Below are positions 7,761 to 17,130 of a stretch of DNA of 42,516 nt, one piece after another; position 1 is the first letter of the stretch; each line of letters starts with the position of its first letter. Source of the stretch: Bryobacterales bacterium (GTDB lineage: Bacteria; Acidobacteriota; Terriglobia; Bryobacterales; Bryobacteraceae); the NCBI GenBank assembly GCA_027452065.1, contig DAIDHC010000028.1, positions 1 to 42,516 on the forward strand, in the 5' to 3' direction. Both the position numbers and the translations under genes were made by a program. Below the pieces are notes generated by a model. The model was given only the letters and a program-made list of their open reading frames with translations, was not told the DNA's origin and ran no database searches.

Positions 7761-9383
7761 CTATATCCCCGTCCGCGGCGCCTCCATCTCCACTGGCCCC
7801 TGGTGCAGCTTCAGCCCCGTCACTTTCCCCCCGCCGTCCCGCTCAAACTGCACCGTCGCGTCCACCACCTTGAAGAAGAATCTATCGTCCCCTTCCCCAA
7901 ACATTTCAAACCGCGGCTGCCCCGTCACCTGCCCGTACAACTTCCCGCTCTCCACGCTCACCGTCATCTCCATCCCCGGCCGCAGTTCATACTTCCCCGC
8001 GTAGTTCTCCAGCGTCGCCGCCGGAATCTCCACCACCTGCCGCTCCGCCACCGTCCCGCTCTTCTTCTCCCCCTTCATCTCCATCCCACCCTGGTGCAGC
8101 ACCACCGCCGTCACCTTCCCTCCGCCGTCCTTCTGAAACTCCAACTCCGCGTCCACCTCTTTCAGGAAAAACCGCCCGTTCGCCTCCCCATACACCCGGA
8201 GCTGCCCCTGCCCGCTCAACTGCGTCGTCAGATGATCCCCCTCCTGCCGCATATACATATTCAAGCCCTGCCCCATGTCATACGTCCCCACATACTGCCC
8301 CAACTCCGCCGCCGGCACCGCCACTTCAGTCCGCTCCGAAGCCAGCGTCACTTTCTCCCCGTGCGCCAGCGCCGCCAGCTTCCCCGCGATCTCCCCCGGC
8401 GCGGGCCCGTTCACATTGGACAGCACCACCACTGTCAACTTGTCCTCCGGATAATACGCCAGGTGCGTGTTGAACCCTTCGATTCCCCCGCCGTGCGAAA
8501 CCACCGTCCTACCCTTCACCTCGTTCACGAAAAGCCCGAACGCATAATGGTTGAGATACGGCGTCGTCATTTTCTTCAACGACTCCGGCTTCAGTAGCTT
8601 CCCTCCAAACAGCCCCTGCTCCCACTTGAGCAGGTCCTCGGTCGTTGAATACAGCGCCCCGGCCGAGAACGGAATCGTCATGTCCACGTATCCCGCGTTC
8701 TCAAACCCCTTCTTATCGCGTACGTATCCCGACGCCCGGTGCGGGATCACTTCGCGGTTGGAGTCATAACCCGAGTCCTTCATCCCCAGCGGCGTGAAGA
8801 TATTGTCCTGCACAAACTTCGCGTAGCTCTCACCGCTTGCCTTTTCCACCACCATCCCCAGCACGACGTAGCCCGAGTTGCAGTAGCTCATCTTCGCCCC
8901 TGGCGCGAACTCGAGCGGCTTGTTCTCAAACAGCGCCAGAATCTGCGCCGGCTTCGCCGGAAACGGCTCCATTTTTGAGTACTCCGGAAACGACGTGAAG
9001 TTCGGAATCCCCGACGTGTGCGTAAGCAGGTTCCGCAGCGTGATCTTGTCCCACGCCGCCGGCGCCCCGGCGATATACTTCTTCACCGGGTCCTCCACGC
9101 TCAGCTTCCCCCGCTCCTCCAACATCAGAATCGACGCCGCCGTGAACTGCTTGGTCACCGATCCCAGCCGGAATTTCGTGCCCGGCGCGTTCGCCACGCC
9201 CCACTCCAGGTCCGCCGATCCGTACCCCTTGTCCAGCAGCGCCTGCGTCCCCCGCGCCACCAGCACCGTCCCCATAAATTTCCCGTCGTTTACATACGAT
9301 TCCACCACCTGCTCCATCCGCGCCGTGTCCTGCCCCCACAGCCCCGCCGCGGCGAGCATCCCCACCATCACCCATTTCGGCAT
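7761..9383 (-). CDS. secreted serine hydrolase, beta-lactamase/DD-peptidase family, with duplicated C-terminal domain
   Basis: The 540-residue product has a signal peptide (MPKWVMVGMLAAAGLWGQ) and a class C beta-lactamase-like catalytic domain: SVTK at 75-78 (nucleophile S75, K78), YCN at 167-169 and HGG at 297-299. Such proteins act as esterases, DD-peptidases or peptidases in the periplasm; true beta-lactamase activity is not implied. Residues from about 357 to the end are two copies of one roughly 85-residue module, each running from a VPAAEL/IPAATL-type start to a DGGGKVTxxxLHQG end. The start is fixed by an AGGAGGGA Shine-Dalgarno at 9387-9394, which rules out the upstream in-frame ATGs. 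It lies 25 nt behind the DJ-1-like gene, so the two are probably one operon. Confidence 0.88.
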   Translation of the reverse strand: MPKWVMVGMLAAAGLWGQDTARMEQVVESYVNDGKFMGTVLVARGTQALLDKGYGSADLEWGVANAPGTKFRLGSVTKQFTAASILMLEERGKLSVEDPVKKYIAGAPAAWDKITLRNLLTHTSGIPNFTSFPEYSKMEPFPAKPAQILALFENKPLEFAPGAKMSYCNSGYVVLGMVVEKASGESYAKFVQDNIFTPLGMKDSGYDSNREVIPHRASGYVRDKKGFENAGYVDMTIPFSAGALYSTTEDLLKWEQGLFGGKLLKPESLKKMTTPYLNHYAFGLFVNEVKGRTVVSHGGGIEGFNTHLAYYPEDKLTVVVLSNVNGPAPGEIAGKLAALAHGEKVTLASERTEVAVPAAELGQYVGTYDMGQGLNMYMRQEGDHLTTQLSGQGQLRVYGEANGRFFLKEVDAELEFQKDGGGKVTAVVLHQGGMEMKGEKKSGTVAERQVVEIPAATLENYAGKYELRPGMEMTVSVESGKLYGQVTGQPRFEMFGEGDDRFFFKVVDATVQFERDGGGKVTGLKLHQGPVEMEAPRTGI

Positions 9384-9386
9384 GAG

Positions 9387-9394
9387 TCCCTCCT
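9387..9394 (-). promoter_or_regulatory. strong ribosome-binding site of the serine hydrolase
   Basis: AGGAGGGA on the minus strand ends 3 nt before the ATG at 9383, with the AGGAGG core 5 nt from it. It decides the start codon against two upstream in-frame alternatives and sits in the 25-nt gap after the DJ-1-like gene. Confidence 0.75.
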
Positions 9395-9408
9395 CATGCC
9401 CCATACGC

Positions 9409-9990
9409 CTAAGCAACGATCTTCGTTCCCAGAACCTCCAGAAACTTCGCCAGCCACTCCGGATGCGCGGGCCACGCCGGCGCCGTCACCAGCTTCCCGT
9501 CCGCATGCGCCTGTGTCATCGCGCACGCCACCCACCGCGCCCCCGCCCCCTTCAACTCCGGCGCCACCGCCGGGTACGCCGTGCAGCTCTTCCCTTTCAC
9601 CACCCCCGCCGCCGCCAGGATCTGCCCGGCGTGGCATACCGCCGCGATCGGCTTGTCCTCCTGCGCGAAGTGCCGCACCATTTCCAACACCCTCTCGTTC
9701 AACCTCAGATACTCCGGCGCCCGCCCTCCCGGCAGCACCAGCGCGTCATACTCCCTCACATCAATTTCGTCAAATGCCGCATTCAGCGTAAAATAGTGCC
9801 CTGGCTTCTCCGAATACGTCTGCGCTCCTTCGAAATCGTGAATCGCCGTGTGCACCTTGTCTCCCGGGCCCTTGCCCGGACAAACCGTGTGCACCTTGTG
9901 CCCTACCATCTGCAGCGCCTGAAATGGGACCATGATTTCGTAGTCTTCGACGTAGTCGCCCGCGATCAGCAAAATTTTTTTGACAGACAT
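9409..9990 (-). CDS. DJ-1/PfpI family protein
   Basis: The 193-residue protein has the DJ-1/PfpI fold. [17 protein letters not shown] at 4-20 contains the conserved acidic residue, [13 protein letters not shown] at 84-96 is typical of the PfpI branch, and AVCHAGQIL at 117-125 is the nucleophile elbow with C119-H120. Members include deglycases, chaperones and cysteine peptidases; which applies here cannot be decided. No signal peptide is visible, so it should be cytoplasmic. It is the first gene of a likely two-gene minus operon with the serine hydrolase and is divergent from truA across 29 bases. Confidence 0.87.
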   Translation of the reverse strand: MSVKKILLIAGDYVEDYEIMVPFQALQMVGHKVHTVCPGKGPGDKVHTAIHDFEGAQTYSEKPGHYFTLNAAFDEIDVREYDALVLPGGRAPEYLRLNERVLEMVRHFAQEDKPIAAVCHAGQILAAAGVVKGKSCTAYPAVAPELKGAGARWVACAMTQAHADGKLVTAPAWPAHPEWLAKFLEVLGTKIVA

Positions 9991-10019
9991 ACCTCAATTG
10001 CAGCACGTAACAAGCCAAC

Positions 10020-10784
10020 GTGATCACTTGGAAAATCATTCTCGAATATGACGGCGGCCGCTACGGCGGCTGGCAGGAACAGGCCAATGCGCGCACCGTG
10101 CAGGGCGTCCTGCGCCAGGCCGCCGAACAGTTCCTTACCGTCCCGGTCGACATTCAGGGCTCCGGCCGCACCGACGCCGGCGTCCATGCCCTGGCCCAGG
10201 TCGCCCACCTCCGCGCCAACCCCCGCCACCCTCCGCACCCCGCCGAACTCCTCGCCGCCCTCAACTCCAACCTGCCCGCCGACGTCGCCGTCCTCTCGGT
10301 CGAACGCGCCGCCCCCCGCTTCCACGCCCGCCACGACGCCCTCTCCCGCTCCTACCGCTACCAGATCTCCACCCGCAAGTCCGCCTTCGCCAAACGCTAC
10401 GTCTGGTGGATCCGCCAGCCACTCGACATCCCCGCCATGGCCCAGGCCGCCCGCTCCCTCATCGGCCGCCACGACTTCGTCTGCTTCCGCGCCCCCGACC
10501 CCTCGCGCCCCGCCGAATCCACCATCGTCGTCGTCGAGGCGGCCTCCGTCGAGCTCGAACAACACCTCATCGTCTTCCGCATCGAGGCCTCCCACTTTCT
10601 CTGGCGCATGGTCCGCCGCCTCGCCGGCACTCTGGTCAAACTCGGCCTCGGCGAAATCACCCCTCAGGACTTCGAGCGCCTCCTCAACGCCCGCCCCGAT
10701 CCCTCACTCGACGTCGCCTCCTGGACCGCCCCCGCCTCCGGCCTCTTCCTCGAAAGCGTCCGCTACCCCGCCCCCCGCCGCTAG
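10020..10784 (+). CDS. truA: tRNA pseudouridine(38-40) synthase
   Basis: TruA isomerises uridines 38-40 in the tRNA anticodon arm. The 254-residue protein shows the family signature GSGRTDAGVHA with catalytic D52, then FHARHDALSRSYRY and the C-terminal FLWRMVRRLAGTL. It starts at GTG 10020; no ATG exists upstream in frame, and ITWKIILEYDG is the usual first strand. Its TAG stop (10782-10784) overlaps the TAG stop of the opposing gph gene through a shared CTAG. Confidence 0.95.
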   Translation: MITWKIILEYDGGRYGGWQEQANARTVQGVLRQAAEQFLTVPVDIQGSGRTDAGVHALAQVAHLRANPRHPPHPAELLAALNSNLPADVAVLSVERAAPRFHARHDALSRSYRYQISTRKSAFAKRYVWWIRQPLDIPAMAQAARSLIGRHDFVCFRAPDPSRPAESTIVVVEAASVELEQHLIVFRIEASHFLWRMVRRLAGTLVKLGLGEITPQDFERLLNARPDPSLDVASWTAPASGLFLESVRYPAPRR

Positions 10785-11437
10785 TTCACTCCCCCCACCA
10801 TCACCCTCTCCACCATCTCCCGCAAGTCATCCACCATCAGATCCGGCGGCTCCTCCACCAGCGTCTCCGGCTGAAACCCGTAAGTCACCCCAACAGCCCC
10901 GATCCCCGCGTTCCGCGCCGTCTTCACGTCCACCGCGCTGTCCCCCACCATCCAGCTCCGTCCCCGCTCTTCTTCGCTCTCCTCCAGCAGCTTCTCAATC
11001 CCCACCGGATGCGGCTTCTTCTGCTCGAAGCTGTTCCCCCCGTACACTCGGAAAAAGTAATCCCCCAGCCCCAGCCCGTTCACAATCGCCTCGCTGAATC
11101 GTACCGGCTTGTTCGTCAGCACCGCCATCGCCGCCCCTTCCTTCCGCAGCCGGTCCAGCGCTTCTTGCACTCCCTCGTACAGCCGCGTGTGGTCCAGCAT
11201 GTGGTCCCGGTAATACGACAGAAAGTAATCCAGCGCGTACTTCAGCTCCGCCTCCGTCGCCCCCGCCCGCATCGCCCTCTTCACCAGCACCGGCGCCCCG
11301 TTGCCCACATACGAGTACACAACCTCGTCCGCCAGCGGCTCCATGTCCAGATGCCGCCGCATCGCGTTCACCGCCTGCGCCAGGTCTTTTTTGGAATCGA
11401 TCAGCGTCCCGTCCAGGTCGAAGATGAACAACGCCAT
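10781..11437 (-). CDS. gph: phosphoglycolate phosphatase-like HAD hydrolase
   Basis: The 218-residue HAD phosphatase has FIFDLDGTLIDS at 4-15 (D7 nucleophile, D9), TNK at 108-110 (T108), KKPHP with K140/K141, and MVGDSAVDVKTA with D166 and D170. The Gph branch dephosphorylates 2-phosphoglycolate. The related PpaX pyrophosphatase and other small-phosphate phosphatases look alike, so substrate is probable rather than certain. The ATG at 11437 shares one base with the cvpA stop (TGATG), showing translational coupling. The frame is open further upstream but only as out-of-family sequence inside cvpA. Confidence 0.85.
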   Translation of the reverse strand: MALFIFDLDGTLIDSKKDLAQAVNAMRRHLDMEPLADEVVYSYVGNGAPVLVKRAMRAGATEAELKYALDYFLSYYRDHMLDHTRLYEGVQEALDRLRKEGAAMAVLTNKPVRFSEAIVNGLGLGDYFFRVYGGNSFEQKKPHPVGIEKLLEESEEERGRSWMVGDSAVDVKTARNAGIGAVGVTYGFQPETLVEEPPDLMVDDLREMVERVMVGGVN

Positions 11438-12003
11438 CAGACCCGGCCCTCGCGCCGCGGCTCGCCCACATCCGGCTTCGCCTTGTCCCAAATCCCCTTT
11501 AGCCTTCCCTCGGCCGCCTCAAACGCGTCTTTCAGCTCCTTCGGCGTCATCTCCGCCAGCACCCGCGATGCCTGCAGCACGTACGGCATCATCCGCGAAT
11601 CGACAATCGCCGCCGGCGGAGGTTCCGGTATGCACGCCAGCACCACCGTCATCAGCGCCGCCGCCAGGATCAGCCCCCGCGCAAACCCCGCCACGCCGCC
11701 CAGCAGCCGGTCCATCCACGACAATCCCGCCCATTTGAAAATCGCCGCCAGCACCCGTCCCAGTATCGTCCCAGCCACCACGCACGCCCCCAGCACAATC
11801 AGAAACCCCAGCGCGTTGGCGATCTCCGGCCGGCTCACATACCCCAGCAGCGGCCGCGCCGCAATCCCGTAAAACCAGAACCCCAGCACTATCCCCGTCA
11901 ACGCCGCCGCCAGTCCCACCACCACCCGCGAAAATCCGTGCAGCAGCCCTCCCAGCGTCGACACGCCCACCAGCAGCGCCAGCACAATGTCGATCGAGTT
12001 CAA
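11437..12003 (-). CDS. cvpA: CvpA family membrane protein
   Basis: The 188-residue protein has four hydrophobic helices in about the first 125 residues (roughly 5-25, 28-50, 62-85 and 103-124), the GLLHGFSRVVVGLAA region after helix 1, and a polar cytoplasmic-like tail. CvpA proteins are inner-membrane proteins linked to colicin V export and envelope tolerance in enterics; the biochemical role is unknown. The best start is TTG 12003, overlapping the purC stop as TTGA; a GTG six codons later is an alternative. In E. coli cvpA sits beside purF, so association with a purine gene (purC here) recurs. The stop overlaps gph by one base. Confidence 0.85.
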   Translation of the reverse strand: MNSIDIVLALLVGVSTLGGLLHGFSRVVVGLAAALTGIVLGFWFYGIAARPLLGYVSRPEIANALGFLIVLGACVVAGTILGRVLAAIFKWAGLSWMDRLLGGVAGFARGLILAAALMTVVLACIPEPPPAAIVDSRMMPYVLQASRVLAEMTPKELKDAFEAAEGRLKGIWDKAKPDVGEPRREGRV

Positions 12004-12890
12004 TCCCGCCCCCCGGCCAGCGCCGCCAGCGCCTCCTCATATTTCTCGCTCGTCTTCCGCACAATCTCTTCCGGCAGTTCCGGCGCCGGCGGCTGCTTGT
12101 TCCACCCGCTCCGCTCCAGCCAGTCCCGCACAAACTGTTTATCGTAGGACTCCTGCGGACCCCCCGGCCGGTAAGTCGCCCGCGGCCAGAACCGCGACGA
12201 ATCCGGCGTCAACACTTCATCCCCCAGATACAACTCCTCCCCCAGAAACCCGAACTCGAACTTCGTATCCGCCAGAATAATCCCCCGGCCCTCGGCATAT
12301 TCCGCCGCCCGCCGGTAAATCTTCAGCGTCAGTTCCCGCAGCTTCCCCGTCAGTTCCTCGCCGATCTCCTTCGCCACTTCCTCCGCCGAAACGTTCTCGT
12401 CATGCCCGCTCTTGGCCTTTCGCGCCGGCGTGAATATCGGCTCCGGCAGCCGCCCTCCGTCCACCAGCCCCTCCGGCAGCTTGATCCCGCACACCGCCCC
12501 CGTCCGCTTGTAATCCTTCCACCCCGACCCTGCCAGATACCCCCGCGCCACGCACTCCACTTCCACCATCTTCAGCCGCCGCACCAGCATCGACCGCCCC
12601 TCGAGCTGTTCCCGGTACGGCGCAAACTCCGCCGGATACTCGCTCACATCCGCCGTCACCAGATGATTCGGCACAATGTCCTTCAGCAAATCCAGCCAGA
12701 ACAGCGTCGTCGCCGTTAGCACCCGCCCCTTGCCTGGAATCGGCGTCGGCAGAATGCAGTCAAACGCCGACAGCCGGTCGGTCGCCACAATCACCAGGTA
12801 CTCGCCCGCCGAATACACGTCGCGGACTTTCCCGCGCGCATGCAGCGGAATCCCCGGCATGCTCGTCTCAAACAGTGGTTTCGCGTTCAC
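12000..12890 (-). CDS. purC: phosphoribosylaminoimidazole-succinocarboxamide synthase
   Basis: PurC condenses CAIR with aspartate (ATP-dependent) to give SAICAR. The 296-residue form is the longer yeast-like type: GKVRDVYSAGEYLVIVATD at about 20-38, SAFDCILPTPIPGKG at about 41-55, VARGYLAGSGW at about 113-123 and the ILADTKFEFG signature near 205-214. It begins at GTG 12890, ten codons before an internal ATG; the longer start keeps the LFETSMPGIPLHARGKVRD block that this subfamily has. It lies 30 nt after the esterase stop and overlaps cvpA by 4 nt. Confidence 0.96.
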   Translation of the reverse strand: MNAKPLFETSMPGIPLHARGKVRDVYSAGEYLVIVATDRLSAFDCILPTPIPGKGRVLTATTLFWLDLLKDIVPNHLVTADVSEYPAEFAPYREQLEGRSMLVRRLKMVEVECVARGYLAGSGWKDYKRTGAVCGIKLPEGLVDGGRLPEPIFTPARKAKSGHDENVSAEEVAKEIGEELTGKLRELTLKIYRRAAEYAEGRGIILADTKFEFGFLGEELYLGDEVLTPDSSRFWPRATYRPGGPQESYDKQFVRDWLERSGWNKQPPAPELPEEIVRKTSEKYEEALAALAGGRD

Positions 12891-12920
12891 TTCTTTTCAT
12901 CATAAGGGCAACCGCGCGCC

Positions 12921-13922
12921 TCAGTGCTTCGCCGGCGCCGCGTACCCCCGCTCCACCGCGTCCTTCGGATCGGTCGACACCGGCTGGTCCCGCCACAGCC
13001 ACCGCATCATGTCCGGCAGTATCGCCCCGCCCATCTTCGATCCGTGCCGGTTCATCCCGAACGCGTAGTTCACCTCGTAGCCCTTCTCCGTCAGTGCCTT
13101 CATCATTTCCACGTTCTGGTAAAACCAATCCCTCGTCTGGTCGTAAGTCCCGTCCGGCCTGAGCGCCCGATTGTCGTTCCGCCCGTCCTGTAAATAGATC
13201 CGGATCGGCTTCTTCTCCGCGCTCCGTATGATCCCCGGATACGCGTTCCCCCCGCGCAGATTCGTAAAGCTCCCCACGATGCTCAGCACCTTCCGGAACT
13301 GGTCCGGCCATTGCCAGGCCACCGTGAACGCCGCAATCGCCCCCGAGCTCGCTCCCCCGATTCCCCGCCTCTCCGGGTCCTGCGCAATCGCATACTGTTT
13401 CCCCACCTCCGGCATCAGCTCGTCCACAATCACCCGCGCATACAGATCGTTCAGCGTGTTGTACTCCGTCGGCCGGTTCGACGTCCTGTCCCCCCACTCC
13501 TTCAACGTCGCCTCCGGCTGGTCCGGCCTCCGCCCCGGATTCACAAACACCCCGATCATCACCGGCAGCTCCCTCCGCCAGATCAAATTGTCCATCACGT
13601 TCGTCGCCCGCAAATCCCCCTCCGGCGCCAGAAACGCCTGCCCGTCATTGAACACCATCAAGCTCGCCGCTTTCCCCGCTTCATATTGCGCCGGGACATA
13701 AATCCAGTACGTGTGCACCGTCCCCGGATAAGCCTTCGAGTCCAGATGAAACGGCCCCTCGATCGTCCCCTTCGGCACTCCGTCCTGGGGCAGGGAATCG
13801 GGCCCCAGGTGATAGAAGGCGTCCGGATTGGGATTGTAGGCATCCTGCGCCGCCGCCCCTCCCGCTGCTATCGCCGCCCCCGCCGCCATCATCCACCCGC
13901 GCCTCGTCGTCTTCATCATCAT
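12921..13922 (-). CDS. secreted esterase, enterochelin-esterase/esterase D-like alpha/beta hydrolase
   Basis: The product has 333 residues, with a signal peptide ending near residue 26 ([21 protein letters not shown]; a twin-Arg is present but without the full Tat consensus). Its alpha/beta-hydrolase domain resembles the Fes/esterase D family: [10 protein letters not shown] near 121-130, the nucleophile elbow GASSGA with S192, LQDGRND with D246 or D250, and H293 in NRHGSKMGG. Such enzymes cleave acyl esters, including siderophore or feruloyl esters; the substrate here is unknown. The first of three consecutive ATGs is preferred because an AAGAGGG ribosome-binding site lies 5 nt upstream. It is in a minus-strand run with purC (30 nt). 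Confidence 0.85.
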   Translation of the reverse strand: MMMKTTRRGWMMAAGAAIAAGGAAAQDAYNPNPDAFYHLGPDSLPQDGVPKGTIEGPFHLDSKAYPGTVHTYWIYVPAQYEAGKAASLMVFNDGQAFLAPEGDLRATNVMDNLIWRRELPVMIGVFVNPGRRPDQPEATLKEWGDRTSNRPTEYNTLNDLYARVIVDELMPEVGKQYAIAQDPERRGIGGASSGAIAAFTVAWQWPDQFRKVLSIVGSFTNLRGGNAYPGIIRSAEKKPIRIYLQDGRNDNRALRPDGTYDQTRDWFYQNVEMMKALTEKGYEVNYAFGMNRHGSKMGGAILPDMMRWLWRDQPVSTDPKDAVERGYAAPAKH

Positions 13923-13957
13923 AGCCGCCCTCTTGTCTATCACAAATCCGCTCCCGC

Positions 13958-15250
13958 TTACCGCTCTCCGCCCCGCACGAAAAACCGTTCTTTGTCCACG
14001 CCCGGCGCCACCGCCACGTCGAAAAACCCGATCATCATCTCCTCCGTGCTCTGCTCCCCATACCGCACCGCCGCGCCGGGATCCGGATTCTGCGGATTGT
14101 TCGCCGAATTGTCGAAGTGCGCCACCCACTCGAGCTTTGCCCCCGCGGGCAGCAGCCGCGGCTGCGCCAGCCGGTAGCTCAACTGCCAGTGAAAATCATA
14201 CGGCTTCACATACAGCAGCGTCTCGATCTTCCCGTCCTCGTGAATGTAGTGAAACGCGAACGACGCCCCCCTCAGGTGCATGTGCGGAAACAGGCTCAAC
14301 AGCAGCGCCTCATTCGGCAGCGTCCCGTGCGCCGCCACCCTCACGTCCGCATCCCCCGGCGGCAGCACAAACTGATCGTTGCCCATCTGCAGCGACAGCA
14401 CCCGCTTGGTCACCGGCCCCCGCGCATACTTCAGCCCGATCGACGTCCGCTCCTCCACCGCCTTCCCGTTCGGCGTGTAATGCATCTGCAGCACCAGGTC
14501 CGACCCCGCCGGTATCAGCTTCGCCATCCCCTCCGGCAGCCGGTCCGGCTCGTTGCCCGGCGCATACACCAGCAGCAGGTCGCTCGTCGTCCACAGTCTC
14601 TTATGCCGCGGATCGTCCTCCGGAATGCTGTACGGAATCCCCGGCTTGGCCTCCCGCAGCCAATCCGATCCCGGCGGCCTGATGTAAACCACCGCGTGAT
14701 GCACCACCGCCCGCTCGCTCGGCCGCACTTCCGCCATTGCCACCCACTTGTCCTGGCGAAATCCCGTCGGCATCACCACGTACTGATACTCCACCGTCCC
14801 CCGCGCCGGAATCGCGATCGCCCGCGGCGTCTCCAGCACCACGTCCGGCTTCGGTATGCTCCATCCCACGCTCCACCGCCGCGCCGGCCCCGCTTCCCTC
14901 GCATCCCCCGCCGGCGACCCCGCCTTCACCCACTCGCTCACCGTCTCGATCTCCGCCGCGCTCAATGACGGATCGTTCGAGAATTTTCCGAATCGTGGAT
15001 CGGCAAACCACGGCGGCATCTTCCTCCTCACCACCGCCTCCCGGATCGCCCTCGCCCACGGCCGCGCCTCCCCATACGTCATCAGCGGCATCGGCCCGAT
15101 CTCCCCAGGCCGGTGGCATACCTGGCAGTGCTTCTCCAGTATCGGCGCCACGTCCCGGTAATACTCCGGCGCCCGCCCCGCCCCCGGAACCCCCGCAATC
15201 CACATCACCGCCGCCATCACGACCACCCGGCCAGCATATCGAACCGCCAT
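13958..15250 (-). CDS. secreted c-type heme / copper type II monooxygenase-like protein
   Basis: The 430-residue exported protein (hydrophobic segment about 8-24) combines two parts. The N-terminal part has one c-type heme site, CQVCH at 42-46, within a [20 protein letters not shown] context typical of Planctomycete/Acidobacteria cytochromes, with M78 (RRKMPPW) as possible axial ligand. The C-terminal part (about 150-420) resembles the copper type II ascorbate-dependent monooxygenase fold (DBH/PHM): H184-H185 in VVHHAVVY, M256-H257 in LQMHYTP and H323/H325 in FPHMHLRG could ligate copper. The reaction is unknown. The start at 15250 is favoured by a GGGTGGG just upstream and by placing the signal peptide at the N-terminus. 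The esterase follows after 35 nt. Confidence 0.75.
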   Translation of the reverse strand: MAVRYAGRVVVMAAVMWIAGVPGAGRAPEYYRDVAPILEKHCQVCHRPGEIGPMPLMTYGEARPWARAIREAVVRRKMPPWFADPRFGKFSNDPSLSAAEIETVSEWVKAGSPAGDAREAGPARRWSVGWSIPKPDVVLETPRAIAIPARGTVEYQYVVMPTGFRQDKWVAMAEVRPSERAVVHHAVVYIRPPGSDWLREAKPGIPYSIPEDDPRHKRLWTTSDLLLVYAPGNEPDRLPEGMAKLIPAGSDLVLQMHYTPNGKAVEERTSIGLKYARGPVTKRVLSLQMGNDQFVLPPGDADVRVAAHGTLPNEALLLSLFPHMHLRGASFAFHYIHEDGKIETLLYVKPYDFHWQLSYRLAQPRLLPAGAKLEWVAHFDNSANNPQNPDPGAAVRYGEQSTEEMMIGFFDVAVAPGVDKERFFVRGGER

Positions 15251-15371
15251 CCCACCCTGCCCAGGCGTCCGTGGCCGCCCCGGAACATCTCTCCCACAGC
15301 ACCCCCCTCCCGCAACAGCCCCTCCGCCCCAGGGCATTCCTCCCCTCGGGAAATGGTTAGATCAAAGTGTG

Positions 15372-17111
15372 ATGACGAGAACGTCCACCACCGCCGCCCT
15401 CGCCGGTCTCCTCCTCTCTGCCGCTGCACTCCATGCCCAGTTGCCTCTCTCCCTCCCGGGCGCCTCTCCCTCCACCCCCGCCGTCAACTCCGACCCCTTC
15501 GGCCGCTCCACTCCCCACGGCACAGTCCTCGGTTTCCTCCGCGCCGCCCAATCCACCAACTTCGTCCGCGCCGCCAACTATCTCCAGCTCCCCAAACGCG
15601 GCCCCGCCGCCGAAGAGCTCGCCCACCAGCTCAAATCCGTCCTCGACTTCGACCTCGTTACCAACCTCGACCGCATCAGCGACGACCCCCAGGGCAATCT
15701 CACCGACAGCCTCCCCCCCGATCAGGAAAGCATCGGCGTCATCCACACCGACGGCACCTCGCTCAAGGTCATCCTCGTCCGCGTCAATCAGTCCGGCGGG
15801 CCCATCTGGCTCTTCTCCGACGACTTCCTCCGCGACGTCCCCGACCTCTTTGAAGACATTGGCCGCCCGGAGATCGAAAGCCACCTCCCGGACTTCCTCC
15901 TCATCCGCACCCACATCTTTTATCTCCGTCTCTGGCAGCTTCTTGCCCTCCTCCTCGCCGTCCCCGCCGCCTTCCTGTTCGCCGGCCTCCTCACCCGCCT
16001 CCTGGTCGCCCTCCTCCGCCCCGTTGCCGAGCGCGTCGCCCGCGAGCGCGCCGAATACCGCCTCAAGGCCCTCTCCGGCCCCGTCCGCTTCATCGTCCTG
16101 ATGCTCACCCTCCGCGGCGCGGTCACCTTCCTCACCCTCCCCCTGCTCGCCCGCCAGTACTGGGTTCGCATCGTCGCCGTCCTCGCCGTCGTTGGCGCCA
16201 CCTGGCTCCTCCTCCGCATCATCGAAATCGCTGCCCAGCTCACCGTCAACCGCGTCCTCCGCTCCACTCAACCCTCCAGCCTCGCCGTCGTCCACCTTGT
16301 CCGCCGCCTCCTTAAAGCGACGGCCGTCGGCCTCGGCGTTCTCCTCATCCTCCAAAGCGCCGGCGTCAACCTCACCCCCATCCTGGCTGGCGTCAGCGTC
16401 GCCGGCATCGCCATCGCCTTCGCCGCGCAGAAAACTCTCGAAAACCTCTTCGGCGGCATTATGATCATCACCGACGAGCCCATCCGCGTCGGCGATTACT
16501 GCAAATTCGGCACTCAGGCCGGCACCGTCGAGGACATCGGCCTCCGCTCCACCCGCTTCCGCACCAACGACCGCACCGTCGTCGCCGTCCCCAACGGCCA
16601 GCTCGCAGCCATGAACCTGGAAAACTTCAGCGTCCGCGACAAAATCCTCTTCAACCCCACCATCGGCCTCCGTTACGAAACCACCGCCGACCAGCTCCGC
16701 TTCCTCCTCGCCGAATTCCGCCGCCTCCTCTACGCCCACCCCATGGTCGAAACCTCCTCCGCCCGCGCCCGCTTCGTCAAATTTGCCGACTCCAGCTTGA
16801 ACGTCGAAATCTTCTCCTACGTCCGCACCCGCGACTTTGTCCAGTTCCTCGCCGTCCAGGAAGACCTCCTCCTCCGTCTCATGGACATCGTCGAAGCCGC
16901 CGGCTCCGGCCTCGCCTTCCCCTCGCAAACTCTCTACTTCGGCCGCGACTCCGGCCTCGACCAGCAAAAAGGCCAGGCCGCTAAAGCCACCGTCGACCAA
17001 TGGCGCAGCCAGCAATCCCTGCCCTTCCCCGACTTCGCCCCCTCCGAAATCGCCGGCATCGAAAACCGCCTCCCCTACCCCCCGCCCGAGTCCGCCAGCA
17101 ACAACTCCTGA
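15372..17111 (+). CDS. MscS-family mechanosensitive channel with long periplasmic N-terminal domain
   Basis: The 579-residue protein has a signal-like N-terminus (1-23), a soluble N-terminal domain (about 40-180), transmembrane segments at about 186-215, 237-260, 265-290 and 315-335, and the MscS pore/beta-domain sequence (GVSVAGIAIAFAAQKTLENL at 340-359, then FGG-rich residues and EPIRVGDYC). Small MscS channels release osmolytes on hypo-osmotic shock; the extended N-terminus is as in larger MscK/Ynai-like members, though not homologous by eye. The ATG at 15372 follows a GTG by one codon. The opposing ADOP permease ends 19 nt after its stop. Confidence 0.9.
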   Translation: MTRTSTTAALAGLLLSAAALHAQLPLSLPGASPSTPAVNSDPFGRSTPHGTVLGFLRAAQSTNFVRAANYLQLPKRGPAAEELAHQLKSVLDFDLVTNLDRISDDPQGNLTDSLPPDQESIGVIHTDGTSLKVILVRVNQSGGPIWLFSDDFLRDVPDLFEDIGRPEIESHLPDFLLIRTHIFYLRLWQLLALLLAVPAAFLFAGLLTRLLVALLRPVAERVARERAEYRLKALSGPVRFIVLMLTLRGAVTFLTLPLLARQYWVRIVAVLAVVGATWLLLRIIEIAAQLTVNRVLRSTQPSSLAVVHLVRRLLKATAVGLGVLLILQSAGVNLTPILAGVSVAGIAIAFAAQKTLENLFGGIMIITDEPIRVGDYCKFGTQAGTVEDIGLRSTRFRTNDRTVVAVPNGQLAAMNLENFSVRDKILFNPTIGLRYETTADQLRFLLAEFRRLLYAHPMVETSSARARFVKFADSSLNVEIFSYVRTRDFVQFLAVQEDLLLRLMDIVEAAGSGLAFPSQTLYFGRDSGLDQQKGQAAKATVDQWRSQQSLPFPDFAPSEIAGIENRLPYPPPESASNNS

Positions 17112-17130
17112 CTGCCGCGCCCCTGCTCCC

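Noticed and set aside
15357..17015. Long minus-strand open frame across the MscS gene
   Set aside because: Its translation is Glu/Gly/Asp/Ala-rich shadow sequence with no family signature; the plus-strand frame is a clear MscS channel.
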